Source of the DNA: Streptomyces sp. NBC_01497
GTDB lineage: Bacteria; Actinomycetota; Actinomycetes; Streptomycetales; Streptomycetaceae
Length of the DNA stretch: 64,000 bases
Assembly: GCF_036250695.1 (NCBI RefSeq)
Contig: NZ_CP109427.1
Coordinates: 4,526,001-4,590,000, forward strand
Direction: 5' to 3'
The notes below the pieces were generated by a model that saw only the letters and a list, made by a program, of their open reading frames with translations, made no database searches and was not told the origin of the DNA. The first letter of the stretch is position 1, and each line of letters starts with the position of its first letter. The translations under genes were made by a program, and so were the position numbers. Shown piece after piece: positions 25,618 to 34,144 of this stretch.

Positions 25618-26543
25618 AGCTCACCTCCGTAGGCGGCTTCGATGTCGGCGGGGTTTGTCCACGCCCTGTGGACAGCCGGCGCCTTGGGGGCCGCGTTCAT
25701 GGCTTCGTTCACGAAGCTCGGCAGGGTGCTGGGGTGCAGGCCCTTGGCCCGGTGCAGATCGAGCCCTGCCCGGATGTGTGCGGGCGCGATGCCCTCGTCG
25801 AGCAGCTTGCGTACCATCCGGCCGAGATGGCCCAGGACGTCCGTGGGCGGGCGGTGTGCGCAGGCGTCCGCGTATTCGGTGACGAGCTGCTTGGCCGAGA
25901 CGGTGCTGGGCGCGGGGGCGCTTGCGCCCCCAGGGGTATCTCCTAGATCCATGATCCTAGGTCCTAGATCCGTAGCGTGAAGTGTCACCGCTCCTTCGCG
26001 GAGACCTCGCTGCTCCCTCGCGGAGGACTCTGTGAAATCGCTCTGACCTGCTGGTTCGTCGGCATCGATGCGATTCGCCGCCAGTTGGGGCACTTGCTGG
26101 GAGCCTTCGCGGAACGGTGCCTGAGGCCGCGGTGAGGGCTCCGTGACACTTCCTCCCGCAGGCGCTGAGACGACGTCCTGTGCGGTGCGAGCCGACCCGT
26201 CGTGGTGCGGACAGGCAGGAAGGCGGCTCACGCTGGGTCGGTTGATCTTCTGATGCCGCCGCCAGGTGACGATGTGCAGGTAGCACTTATCGTCCGGCCC
26301 CTTGTAGCGGCATATCAGCCCCGCGTCGGCGAGCTGGGCGAGATCCTGCTCGACGTCGGCGGGCGTGTGCTCCGGGCGCAGGACCCACAGCTGTCCGGCG
26401 ATGATCGCGGCGTGGTCGCGGTGGCGTCCCTGGTCATCGGCCTGCGTGAGCAGACCGAAGAAGGTGCGCTCGGCGGGCAGGGAGACGGTGGCCAGGGACT
26501 CGGAGACGAAGGCTTCGGGCTTGATGGTGCGGATTCGTGCCAA
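25614..26543 (-). CDS. Replication-initiator-like winged-helix protein
   Basis: A 309-residue protein beginning MARIRTIKPEAFVSESLATV, the usual opening of actinobacterial phage/element replisome-organiser proteins. The N-terminal 110 residues form a winged-helix-like domain (RTFFGLLTQADDQGRHRDHA, then WVLRPEHTPADVEQDLAQLA, then DAGLICRY). A long linker with Ser/Glu/Arg follows, and a C-terminal DnaB/DnaD-like helical region (VTEYADACAHRPPTDVLGHL). The TTG start at 26543 is chosen because the conserved MARIRTIKP then begins the protein and GAGGA lies eight bases upstream; a GTG 15 bases earlier is possible. Confidence 0.7.
   Translation of the reverse strand: MARIRTIKPEAFVSESLATVSLPAERTFFGLLTQADDQGRHRDHAAIIAGQLWVLRPEHTPADVEQDLAQLADAGLICRYKGPDDKCYLHIVTWRRHQKINRPSVSRLPACPHHDGSARTAQDVVSAPAGGSVTEPSPRPQAPFREGSQQVPQLAANRIDADEPAGQSDFTESSAREQRGLREGAVTLHATDLGPRIMDLGDTPGGASAPAPSTVSAKQLVTEYADACAHRPPTDVLGHLGRMVRKLLDEGIAPAHIRAGLDLHRAKGLHPSTLPSFVNEAMNAAPKAPAVHRAWTNPADIEAAYGGEL
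25655..25675. promoter_or_regulatory. Inverted pair of near-consensus DnaA boxes inside the initiator-like gene
   Basis: TTGTCCACG (25655-25663) and, inverted, TGTGGACAG (25667-25675) each match the Streptomyces DnaA box TTGTCCACA at 8 of 9 positions, with a 3-bp gap. They lie within the 3' end of the initiator-like gene next to the helicase-loader gene. A role as element origin is inference; coding constraint may explain them. Confidence 0.3.
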
Positions 26544-27025
26544 GAGGGCGGTCCTCACTCGGTTGCCGTCGGGCGGGCAGTGACGGCCCACCGTCGGGTC
26601 GGGCGGACGTGAAGGCAGCGGAGAGGCCCGGCTGTTCGCGCGTGAGCGCTGGGAGCCGGTCGCGTTTCCTGGGGGTGACGTCAACATAGCCACACCCAAG
26701 GTGTGCAAGTCCAGCCCGTCGCGGCCGAATCTCTGACGGCAGAAAGGCCACCGAGAATCGGGCTGCGAAGAGCCGTGGGAAAACGGTAAGGCGTGATCGG
26801 CTTCTGACCAAAAAGTTGCTCCGGATACCGAGCCAGAAGCATCACATCGTCAAAGCGTTGACCGGCCGGCGGGGAGGAAGCTACAACACAACACCGCACG
26901 CCAGGACGCTGTTTGGCCGCCCCCGGCCATTGGGGAACTCGCACCCGTAGCGCCGATGACCTCTCCCGGCACGAGTCGTGCGCGACGCAACATAGACGAC
27001 GATCGCCGGTTAACCAAAACGGCGA
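26544..27025. other. Intergenic region between initiator-like gene and integrase module
   Basis: About 480 bp, less GC-rich than the surroundings. Short open frames on both strands look non-coding. It separates the leftward replication/mobilization genes from the rightward excisionase/integrase genes, so promoters for both directions are expected, but no clear -10/-35 pair could be assigned. Confidence 0.4.
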
Positions 27026-27325
27026 ATGCACGCTGAACTGGAGCCATGGCAGCACGATCAGTCGAAACCGGGAGCGCGGGATTACGAGCCGCCTCACCCA
27101 TCGAAATCCTCCGCGCCGAACGAGGCATCTCCAGGGCGAGTTGGCCACCTGGGTGGCCCCTTCCGCCCTCCTACGCCGAGTGAAGCGTTGTCCCGGATCG
27201 AGCGCCTCAGGTACCGCGGCGATGTCGACGACCTCGTCGCGACCGGACAAGAAATCCTCGCCTCGGCCGCTCGTACCGCTCCAAGGCCCGCGCGTCCCGC
27301 TACGAGGCCGGCTCCGCTCCCGTGA
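27026..27325 (+). CDS. Small hypothetical protein upstream of the excisionase
   Basis: A possible 99-residue protein. The C-terminal half (ALSRIERLRYRGDVDDLVAT, then GQEILASAA) looks protein-like and has normal third-position GC bias; the N-terminal half is Pro/Ser-rich. No good ribosome site precedes the ATG. It ends 37 bp before the excisionase start. Family and function unknown. Confidence 0.35.
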   Translation: MHAELEPWQHDQSKPGARDYEPPHPSKSSAPNEASPGRVGHLGGPFRPPTPSEALSRIERLRYRGDVDDLVATGQEILASAARTAPRPARPATRPAPLP

Positions 27326-27362
27326 CCGCATCCGCCCGCTACCGAGATAGGACCCCTCGCCC

Positions 27363-27749
27363 TTGCAGCGTCACTCCGCAATACCCCCTGCCCTCACCCC
27401 TGGCCTCTCCGGCACTGAGGGCGAAGCCTCCCTGCCCCGCGTATACCGACCAGAGGAGATCGCCGAGACCCTCGGCTGCTCGGCCTGGTGGGTCAAGGAC
27501 CGAGCCCGGCGCCGCCTCATCCCCCACACACGAATCGGTCGCTCCTACCGCTTCACCGCCGGCCACCTCGTCGAGATCGTCCGCCTCTACGAAGAGCGTC
27601 CTCCGCAAGCACGGACAGCGGCGGCTGCTCCCGCACCGGTACGGCCAGCTGCTCGAACCGCCGTGCCACCTCCCCGGACGTCCGGCGCCTCGGCGCCGAG
27701 CTTGCGCGCCCGGCCGCCTCGTCGGGCGCTGTACGACGCGGTCGTGTAG
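27363..27749 (+). CDS. Excisionase-like helix-turn-helix protein
   Basis: A 128-residue protein with a MerR/excisionase-type helix-turn-helix: RVYRPEEIAETLGCSAWWVK, then RARRRLIPHTRIGRSYRFTA, about residues 26-66. Such proteins bend DNA at attachment sites and bias the integrase toward excision. The C-terminal 50 residues are Pro/Ala/Arg-rich. The TTG start is tentative, with no strong ribosome site. It lies directly upstream of the integrase gene in the same direction, the usual xis-int order. Confidence 0.75.
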   Translation: MQRHSAIPPALTPGLSGTEGEASLPRVYRPEEIAETLGCSAWWVKDRARRRLIPHTRIGRSYRFTAGHLVEIVRLYEERPPQARTAAAAPAPVRPAARTAVPPPRTSGASAPSLRARPPRRALYDAVV

Positions 27750-27796
27750 CGGGTCACCCATCAGCCACAGCGGAATAAGGAAGAGGACGGCAGGAA

Positions 27797-29317
27797 TTGG
27801 GCTTCGCGGAGAAGCGCGCAACCTACTGGCGCGGCCGATACAAGGTCGCGCCCGGCAAGCACCTCACTGTCGTCGACGAACGCGGCAAGGCGATCAAGTT
27901 CGCCACCAAGGGCGAGGCGCAGCGCGCCGCGAGCGAGGCCGAGAACAAGTACCGGCGTGGCGACTGGCGCGACCCCGCGCTGGGACAGGAGACCTTCGGC
28001 GAGTACGCGAACCGCTGGTACGCGTCCCAGGACCTGGCCGCGTCGACCATGCAGAACTACAGGCGCCACATCGAGGAGCACCTGCTGCCCGAGTTCGAGG
28101 ACAAGGCGCTCGCCGGCATCCTGCGCACGGACGTCGACCTGTGGGAGAAGAAGGAGAAGGCCGCCCTCTACGCGGCCTCCAGCGTCAAGACCTGGCGCTC
28201 GACCCTCCACCTGATCTTCGAGGACGCGATCGACGAGGGCCTGATCGCCTCGAACCCGGCGGCCAGGAGACGCGGGCGCGGAAAACGGGCCGGTCGTTCC
28301 CGAGACCGTGGACCGGAGAAGGTCGTCACCGACCCGCTCGGCATCCTGCTGACCGCGGAGCGGGCCGCTCTCCTGTCAGGCCGCGACGACGAGTTCGTCG
28401 CCGTCGTCCTCAAGGGCTACACCGGCATGCGGTGGGGCGAGATCGTCGGCTTGGAGACCGGCTTCGCCCGCCCGGGATCCGTACGCGTCGAATGGCAACT
28501 GTACGAACTCGACACGGGCGAGTTGGTGCGCTGCCCCCCGAAGGACGACAGCTACCGCACCATCGACGCGACGGACTGGTTGGCCGCCCTGGTCGCCAAC
28601 CACGTCGCTCGTACGAAACCCGCGCCGTGCCCCTGCCATGGCAAGATCTACGTCTTCCGAGGACAAGGGGCGGCGCGTACGGGTGGTCACCAAGGCGCGA
28701 AGCTCGTCGACGTCGCTCGCCGGGCCGGCGTTTCGACAGGCTCCGTGTCCAACGCCCTCAACCACCCCGAGCGCGTCACCGAAGCCACGCGAGTGAAGGT
28801 CGAGCAAGCCATCGCGGACCTCGGCTTCGTGCGTGGTGGCGTCGTGCCGGAGCACGCCGCCCACTGGCGCAGGAACGGTTTCGCGACCTGGCTGTTCACG
28901 CCGGCGGTCTCCGGCTGGTACCCGAAGAAGGCACCACAGGAAGCCCGCCCCGTCCCGCTGCTCGGCGAGCCGTGGCCCGGCGTCCCGGCCCGAGGACGCG
29001 GAGCCAGCGACCGGGCCGACGCTTGCTGGCTCCCGATCGCCAAGGGCCTCACACCCCACGGCCTCCGCCACACCCACCGGACCGTGATGGAGGACCTCGG
29101 CACCGAGAAGGTTCTGATGGACGAACGCATGGGCCACATCGACGGCTCCGTCTCGGCACGCTACGCCCATGTCACCCCTGGCATGCGCAAGCGCCTTGTG
29201 CTGGGGCTGACCGAGCGGTGGGAGACGGCGCTCGATGCCCGGCTCGCAATGTGCCCGACGTCGCCGGTGCGCGTGCTCAACGAGCTTCTTCGCGCACGAG
29301 CGGTCGCACTCCGGTAG
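27797..29317 (+). CDS. Tyrosine integrase with an inserted LacI-type helix-turn-helix
   Basis: A 506-residue tyrosine recombinase, larger than the usual roughly 400. The SAM-like core-binding domain spans about 62-160. Catalytic residues: Arg212 (GMRWGE), Lys249 (PPKDDSYRTI), His421-x-x-Arg424 (TPHGLRHTH), His447 (MGHIDG) and Tyr456 (SARYAHV). Between the lysine and HxxR elements sits a complete LacI-family helix-turn-helix (302-348: AKLVDVARRAGVSTGSVSNA and a second helix ending DLGFVRGG). TTG start with AAGAGGA nine bases upstream. It should integrate the element; the extra DNA-binding module could contact arm sites or its own promoter. Confidence 0.85.
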   Translation: MGFAEKRATYWRGRYKVAPGKHLTVVDERGKAIKFATKGEAQRAASEAENKYRRGDWRDPALGQETFGEYANRWYASQDLAASTMQNYRRHIEEHLLPEFEDKALAGILRTDVDLWEKKEKAALYAASSVKTWRSTLHLIFEDAIDEGLIASNPAARRRGRGKRAGRSRDRGPEKVVTDPLGILLTAERAALLSGRDDEFVAVVLKGYTGMRWGEIVGLETGFARPGSVRVEWQLYELDTGELVRCPPKDDSYRTIDATDWLAALVANHVARTKPAPCPCHGKIYVFRGQGAARTGGHQGAKLVDVARRAGVSTGSVSNALNHPERVTEATRVKVEQAIADLGFVRGGVVPEHAAHWRRNGFATWLFTPAVSGWYPKKAPQEARPVPLLGEPWPGVPARGRGASDRADACWLPIAKGLTPHGLRHTHRTVMEDLGTEKVLMDERMGHIDGSVSARYAHVTPGMRKRLVLGLTERWETALDARLAMCPTSPVRVLNELLRARAVALR

Positions 29318-29392
29318 TTCCATTCTGTCCGCGCAGGTCGCTGCGGGGGCAGGGCGGAACTCGGCGCCTGCGAGACGACACCCGTGTCCTGT

Positions 29393-32300
29393 TCAGCCCG
29401 CGAGAGTCGCAGTGGCCGTCGAGATGGTAAAGAACGTGAGCAACCGCCATCCAACTTCGTGAGCTGCGTTGAGTACAGACTTATCCGCCGTTTTGAGCTC
29501 TGTAAGGAGCACCTCGGTCTCGCTAAGGTCGCCGCGATACAGAACGTCGAGGAGACGGAGAACCAGCAGCTTCAACGGCCGGTCGACCTCTCTGGCCAGG
29601 TGCTCCTCGTCGACATGGGCGATGATCTCCATCAGGATGTGTAGTGCAGGGAGAGCATGGGTGGTCTCGTTCTTGATTAGGGCCATGCCGACCTGCAGGC
29701 CGATATTGTGCACAGCTGTTGCGATTGACTGAGGGTTCAGCTTCGATGTGGCCGCGTAGCTGTCGAGCGTTGCGAGCTCAGCGGTGACCTCGGTCCAGCG
29801 GCGCTGGAATGCGAGGGCTTCCGCCAAAAGGGCAATGACGTTGATCCGCTGGGTAACGGGCAATCGGGCGTCGTCCAGCATCATGCGACACCGAATCTCG
29901 ACCTCAGCGTCATCGACGCTTCTATCGCTCAGCGCCTGTGTGATGTCCCCGATTTCAGCAAGAATCTTGGAGACATCTGTATCCGGCAGCCGTGTACCAA
30001 GTGCTTGCAGGTCGGCCATAAGACGCATGACCGCTTCACCTGGAACTTCACGATGCGTTGCCATACGGAGTGTACTCATGACGTTGGCGACCGCGTTGGC
30101 TGCATCGGTTGGACGGGAGTCAGCGAGTTGCAGAGCTAGCCCGTAGATACGCTTCAGATGCGGGAACAATTGGTCCAGTGGCGCACCCTCTCCTCGCATC
30201 ACAGCAACGAGGGGAAAAAGCGTCTTGATCTCAAGTACGGGTGCCGGTGTGGTACGGGCCCTAATTACATCGAGTTCCGATTCGAAGCAGGATCGTGCTG
30301 CTTCCAGGCTCCCGATGCGGAAGTAGGCGCCGCCGAGATTGCCGTACAGGACTGCAAGGTCGTCGGAGCGAACCCCGAGCCGTAGGGCATGGCCAGCGAG
30401 GCTCTGTGCGTGTGGAACCATCCGATGCATGCGGTGCTCATCCTCATCATCGATGAACTCCGCAAGCCATCCCTGGGTGTGAAAGGCGGCGCGGCTCAGA
30501 ATCGGCTCCACGTTGCTGGAGTTTTCCAGGGTGGTCCGTACTACGTGCTGCACGATCTCGTTGATGTTGATCGTCTCGTCGAGCTCGACAGGATGTCCTG
30601 ACTCTGTCTGCCGATGAGGCCCGCCGGCGCTGAGCGGCTCACCCCGCTGCACGAGGGACTCGGTCCGCAAGGCACGGTGTATCTCCAGGACGCTGAGAGG
30701 ATTCCGGCTCGATTCCACCATGATCAGCGGCCCCTTCAGGCCACTGCGCATGACGGACTCCTTGGATACCACGGCCGCGGCGACCAAGAGCTGGAGCGGA
30801 ATCTGGCGAGAGGCCAGGTACGAGGCGGTGCTGATCGACGCGATTGCAGCACTCGATATGTCCTGCGGTCGAACGCTTGTCGTGGCGCGGCCGATTCGTT
30901 GCAGGGCTAGCCGGATTGCCGCGACAAGCGTGCACGGATACCCAGGCGGGACAGATTGCTTGTCGTCCAATGCGCGATCGCGGATGAGATCCAGATAGCG
31001 AGGTACCTCTTCAAGGCCGAGCCCGCAACTGGCCAGGTAGCCACAGGCCAGTTCGATGGCTAGAGGCCAGCACTCCAGGTTATGTGCCAGCTCGACTGCT
31101 GCCTGTTCACTCACCTTGTTCCAGACGGATCCGTCGTCCGACAGACGCAGACGGATCAGCGACACGGTTTGGTCGGTGGTGAGGTGAGTGACGGGTACTC
31201 GTCGGGGGTGGGTTGCCCAACTGCTCTGGTTGGTGGACGTAATGATCAGGTGCCCACGCCCGCTGGTGGGCAGCCATGGAAGTAGATGGCGACGGTCCGA
31301 GGCGTTATCGATGACCATAAGCCAGCGGCCCGGGAACGCACTCAGGAGCGCGTGCACGCGATGACGTAGGGCAGAAGAGTCCATGTTCGCCTGCGCTTGC
31401 TGTGGGACGAGCCAGTCGTGCAAGACGTGATAGGAGGCGGCCAGGCTGGCGTCGCTCTCCGCATCAATCCAGAAAATGTGGTCGTAGGAGTCCGCTACGT
31501 CGTGGGCATACGCAGCTGCTGCACTGGTCTTTCCTATACCGGACAATCCCAGCAGTACGCAGGCCCGCACCACTCGATCCTCGGGTGTTCCCGTGAGTGC
31601 CCGGTGAATGCGTGCCAGCAGGTCGGGCCTGGGGAGATCCGGTGGCGACGGGATGGGCCCCACCATGATGCCCCAGTCGAAGCTGCCAAGGTCATGGGCG
31701 AGGTGAGCGGCCTCTGTCAAGAGTTCGGAACGGAAGTCCGTCAAGGTCAGCACTCCATCGAACTCGCCACAGGCTCTGCGGAAGATCTCCGAGACCAGAT
31801 GATTGGTCATGCGCCCTGCCGAGCGAAGTCCGAGGCCGCCCCGCTGCTGCGAACGGAATTGCCTGATGCGTTCCCTTAGCTGCTCGCGCAGCTCATGCGG
31901 CTCGCGGGTATCCGGCACGATGCGTGCGCGACGCAACCGCAACAGCTCGTCGTGGTTAAGGCGTTTGGCGTTCCCTTCCTGTCTAGAGCTGCGCTCCAGG
32001 AGCGCGGTCAGTTGGTGTTGGAGCTCATCGGGATCGGTTAGGCGCAGAACCCGGTTCAACTGAACGGCCTTGGGGTGCAGTCTCATATTGGTGATCAAGA
32101 CGTACGTCTTGGCCCTCGGCCTGGCCTTGATCATCCGTATCAGCACAGCGAAAGCAGCCGGAGCAGACAGCTCGGTACCCGGTCCTCCTGATTTCACTTG
32201 CGCGGTCAGCACGGGGGACCGGTCGCCATCTACCAGGTCGAAGTCGATGGCGTCCGGGTCGTTCACTACCTCTGCATCGGTTTCAGTCGGTTCGATGACC

Positions 32301-32413
32301 GCTGCCTGTACGCCAGGTCGGAGCCCCTCGGCAGCAGCCAGCAGCTCCTCCAACGTGACCAGATACTGGTACTGAAACCCGAAGGCAGCAGCCTGCCCTC
32401 CGCGCTCCGCCAT
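29393..32413 (-). CDS. STAND (NB-ARC) ATPase with N-terminal Cap4-like nuclease domain
   Basis: A 1006-residue protein with three parts. Residues 1-110 (GFQYQYLVTLEELL, then AIDFDLVDGD with Asp57, then LTAQVKSG with Gln72/Lys74) resemble the Cap4/PD-(D/E)XK dsDNA endonuclease domain. A STAND ATPase follows: Walker A GLSGIGKT (289-296), Walker B RWLMVIDN (363-370), HLIITSTN sensor and a CWPLAI motif equivalent to GLPL. The C-terminal 450 residues are helical, TPR-like (DLAVLYGNLGGAYFRIGSLE). This is the nuclease-STAND-sensor layout of antiphage Avs-type proteins. An earlier in-frame TTG at 32458 exists; ATG at 32413 matches the family start better. Lower GC suggests acquisition. Confidence 0.75.
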   Translation of the reverse strand: MAERGGQAAAFGFQYQYLVTLEELLAAAEGLRPGVQAAVIEPTETDAEVVNDPDAIDFDLVDGDRSPVLTAQVKSGGPGTELSAPAAFAVLIRMIKARPRAKTYVLITNMRLHPKAVQLNRVLRLTDPDELQHQLTALLERSSRQEGNAKRLNHDELLRLRRARIVPDTREPHELREQLRERIRQFRSQQRGGLGLRSAGRMTNHLVSEIFRRACGEFDGVLTLTDFRSELLTEAAHLAHDLGSFDWGIMVGPIPSPPDLPRPDLLARIHRALTGTPEDRVVRACVLLGLSGIGKTSAAAAYAHDVADSYDHIFWIDAESDASLAASYHVLHDWLVPQQAQANMDSSALRHRVHALLSAFPGRWLMVIDNASDRRHLLPWLPTSGRGHLIITSTNQSSWATHPRRVPVTHLTTDQTVSLIRLRLSDDGSVWNKVSEQAAVELAHNLECWPLAIELACGYLASCGLGLEEVPRYLDLIRDRALDDKQSVPPGYPCTLVAAIRLALQRIGRATTSVRPQDISSAAIASISTASYLASRQIPLQLLVAAAVVSKESVMRSGLKGPLIMVESSRNPLSVLEIHRALRTESLVQRGEPLSAGGPHRQTESGHPVELDETININEIVQHVVRTTLENSSNVEPILSRAAFHTQGWLAEFIDDEDEHRMHRMVPHAQSLAGHALRLGVRSDDLAVLYGNLGGAYFRIGSLEAARSCFESELDVIRARTTPAPVLEIKTLFPLVAVMRGEGAPLDQLFPHLKRIYGLALQLADSRPTDAANAVANVMSTLRMATHREVPGEAVMRLMADLQALGTRLPDTDVSKILAEIGDITQALSDRSVDDAEVEIRCRMMLDDARLPVTQRINVIALLAEALAFQRRWTEVTAELATLDSYAATSKLNPQSIATAVHNIGLQVGMALIKNETTHALPALHILMEIIAHVDEEHLAREVDRPLKLLVLRLLDVLYRGDLSETEVLLTELKTADKSVLNAAHEVGWRLLTFFTISTATATLAG

Positions 32414-32616
32414 GCCGCCGCCTTCGTCCCAGCGCTCAAGTTTTCTTGCCGTGATCAACGTGATGGCTGCTGTGGATGGTTCCGTCGCTGCCGGGGCCTT
32501 ATAACCGGCCCGACCAACCGTGGAAGATGGCGCTCGACAGTCCTCTCAGCGCCACCTGGGGCCAATCACTGAGAGCGATACGTGGAAGCCAGCCTCGACG
32601 GCTGGCTCCAGGCAAT

Positions 32617-33678
32617 TCAGGCGCCAAACACTGCTTGGTATGCGCTCTGCCCTGCCCCGACGAGCATGGTCAGGCCAGGAGTAGCCGTACCGATTGCGGT
32701 GAGGGTTGAGTTCAGTCGATCAAAGGCCACCCGTACACGTCCCGGTTCAGGTACATCAGTGGCAGCAGTCTCTTCCAGGACTTCTGCTTCTAGAATCAGC
32801 TGGCTCTGTTCCTCGGCGGAGACCCCCAGGCTCGGTGCGAACTGCCGTACCTGCTGGGCGAATTCCGCGAGTTTGGATGCGTCCAGGCCGAAGGAATTGT
32901 TCTGTACGACGTGCTGCTGGGAGCCCGCAACGAAGCCGTGGGAGTCAGTGATGTTGTAGATGTCGCCGGTCGATTGACTGCTCAGAAAGTCATTCACGGT
33001 GCCTCCAGCGAGTACGCAGTGGGTGCCCTGCGCCGTGATCAGGACGGAGACCTCGGCATCTGTGACCACTCGCTCAACGAGAGCGTGCTCGCGCAGGTAG
33101 TCGAGAGCGCTGAGAACTTCATCCTCGGTCAGGGGGCCCCCGGCGAAGCTGCACAGTGGGTCTTCCAGGAACGTCAGCGCCGGAACAGAGGCTTGCCTTC
33201 CGCCTACGCGTAGGACCCAGCGCAACAACACATCGCAGGCGTGCCCGAAGCGTTCAACCGTGTCGGCGCGCAGAGCGAGCAGGCGGCGCGCTTCCAGCAG
33301 TCCGTCGTCGGTGGGAAACACCTCGGAGAGTCCGCCGGCGAGGGTTCGCGCGATCTTGACGAGCCCTAGCTTTTCAAGCTGCAGCGCCATGTTGTCGCTG
33401 TCGTCTTCAGGTAGCCCTTCGTCCTGCGCGAAGTCCCGCACGTCTACGTAGTGGCTCGGATTCTGCTGGATCGCCTCGTACAGCCAGAGCAGCAAGCGGG
33501 ACAGCTGCGGGTCGCTTTCGAGGCCGCTGGCGCTCGCGAGGGTGAGCACACCCATGGATGGGGGCTCGACCTCGATGGGGATGCGGACGGGATGCTTGCG
33601 GTTCGCCCGCTCGAACTCCTTGACGATCTCTTTCTGCATCTTTGCGATCGCGCGCTTGTCGATCTTGAACCCGGCCAA
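32617..33678 (-). CDS. Unknown protein preceding the STAND ATPase gene
   Basis: A 353-residue protein of a type I recall from Streptomyces genomes, beginning MAGFKIDKRAIAKMQKEIVK, with no named domain. Residues 62-110 look like a winged helix (LWLYEAIQQNPSHYVDVRDF, then LQLEKLGLVKI), and 186-228 like a second one. A segment rich in Asn, Ser, Gly and Gln at 238-264 (GDIYNITDSHG, AGSQQHVVQNNS) has the short-strand look of linkers found in conflict-system proteins. TTG start with AGGAG seven bases upstream. It lies 203 bp before the STAND start in the same direction and may be its partner. Confidence 0.6.
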   Translation of the reverse strand: MAGFKIDKRAIAKMQKEIVKEFERANRKHPVRIPIEVEPPSMGVLTLASASGLESDPQLSRLLLWLYEAIQQNPSHYVDVRDFAQDEGLPEDDSDNMALQLEKLGLVKIARTLAGGLSEVFPTDDGLLEARRLLALRADTVERFGHACDVLLRWVLRVGGRQASVPALTFLEDPLCSFAGGPLTEDEVLSALDYLREHALVERVVTDAEVSVLITAQGTHCVLAGGTVNDFLSSQSTGDIYNITDSHGFVAGSQQHVVQNNSFGLDASKLAEFAQQVRQFAPSLGVSAEEQSQLILEAEVLEETAATDVPEPGRVRVAFDRLNSTLTAIGTATPGLTMLVGAGQSAYQAVFGA

Positions 33679-33812
33679 TCCGGTCTCCTATGGGGCGGTG
33701 GTTGTTCAAGGCTAGACGGGTGCACTGACAGCGAGGCCACGCTTCCGGCCGAAGCGTCCGTTGCTGGCGACATCCTCGCAAGCGGCCGGGCGAGGGGCCG
33801 CATCCCGAAGTT

Positions 33813-33845
33813 GGCTCCCAAACGGCTCCCAAATTGGCCCCCAAA
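33813..33845 (+). repeat. Three decamer direct repeats beside the tRNA attachment site
   Basis: ggctcccaaa at 33813-33822 and 33824-33833, and ggcccccaaa at 33836-33845, spaced 11 and 12 bp, about one helical turn. Such arrays near a tRNA are candidate arm-type integrase sites. Confidence 0.5.
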
Positions 33846-33850
33846 GCAAA

Positions 33851-33886
33851 TCAGGCCCGGTACTGATCTCTCAGTACCGGGCCTGA
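33851..33886 (-). terminator. Perfect 16-bp hairpin downstream of tRNA-Pro
   Basis: tcaggcccggtactga (33851-33866) and its exact reverse complement (33871-33886) around a TCTC loop. On the minus strand it follows the tRNA 3' end by 15 bp and is followed by TTTGCTTT, fitting a terminator for the tRNA transcript. Confidence 0.75.
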
Positions 33887-33901
33887 CCTGGTCTTACTCT
33901 G

Positions 33902-33977
<76 letters not shown>

Positions 33978-34144
33978 CGCTGCCGCGTCGTGCTCCGGCA
34001 ACGAGGTTTACTTTAGCCCACCCGCCGCCCCAGGCGAAATCCGGTTTCTGGTGGGGCGCGGTCCTCGTCGGACGAGGTCGCGGGACGGCGGGCGGCGTCG
34101 GCCGAGAGGCGGGCGGGCGTAGTCCCGACCCTGGTCGGAGCGGG

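Larger units (their letters stand above)
33760..33901 (+). pseudogene. Probable 3' remnant of a lost tyrosine integrase abutting the tRNA
   Basis: In the plus strand one frame reads IPKLAPKRLPNWPPKQI and continues through the tRNA antisense as VGVAGFEPTTSSSRTKRATK. This is the pattern produced where Streptomyces integrase genes end at a tRNA-Pro attachment site. No catalytic region remains upstream: the frame lies over the minus-strand 353-residue gene. The reading is inferential. Confidence 0.35.
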
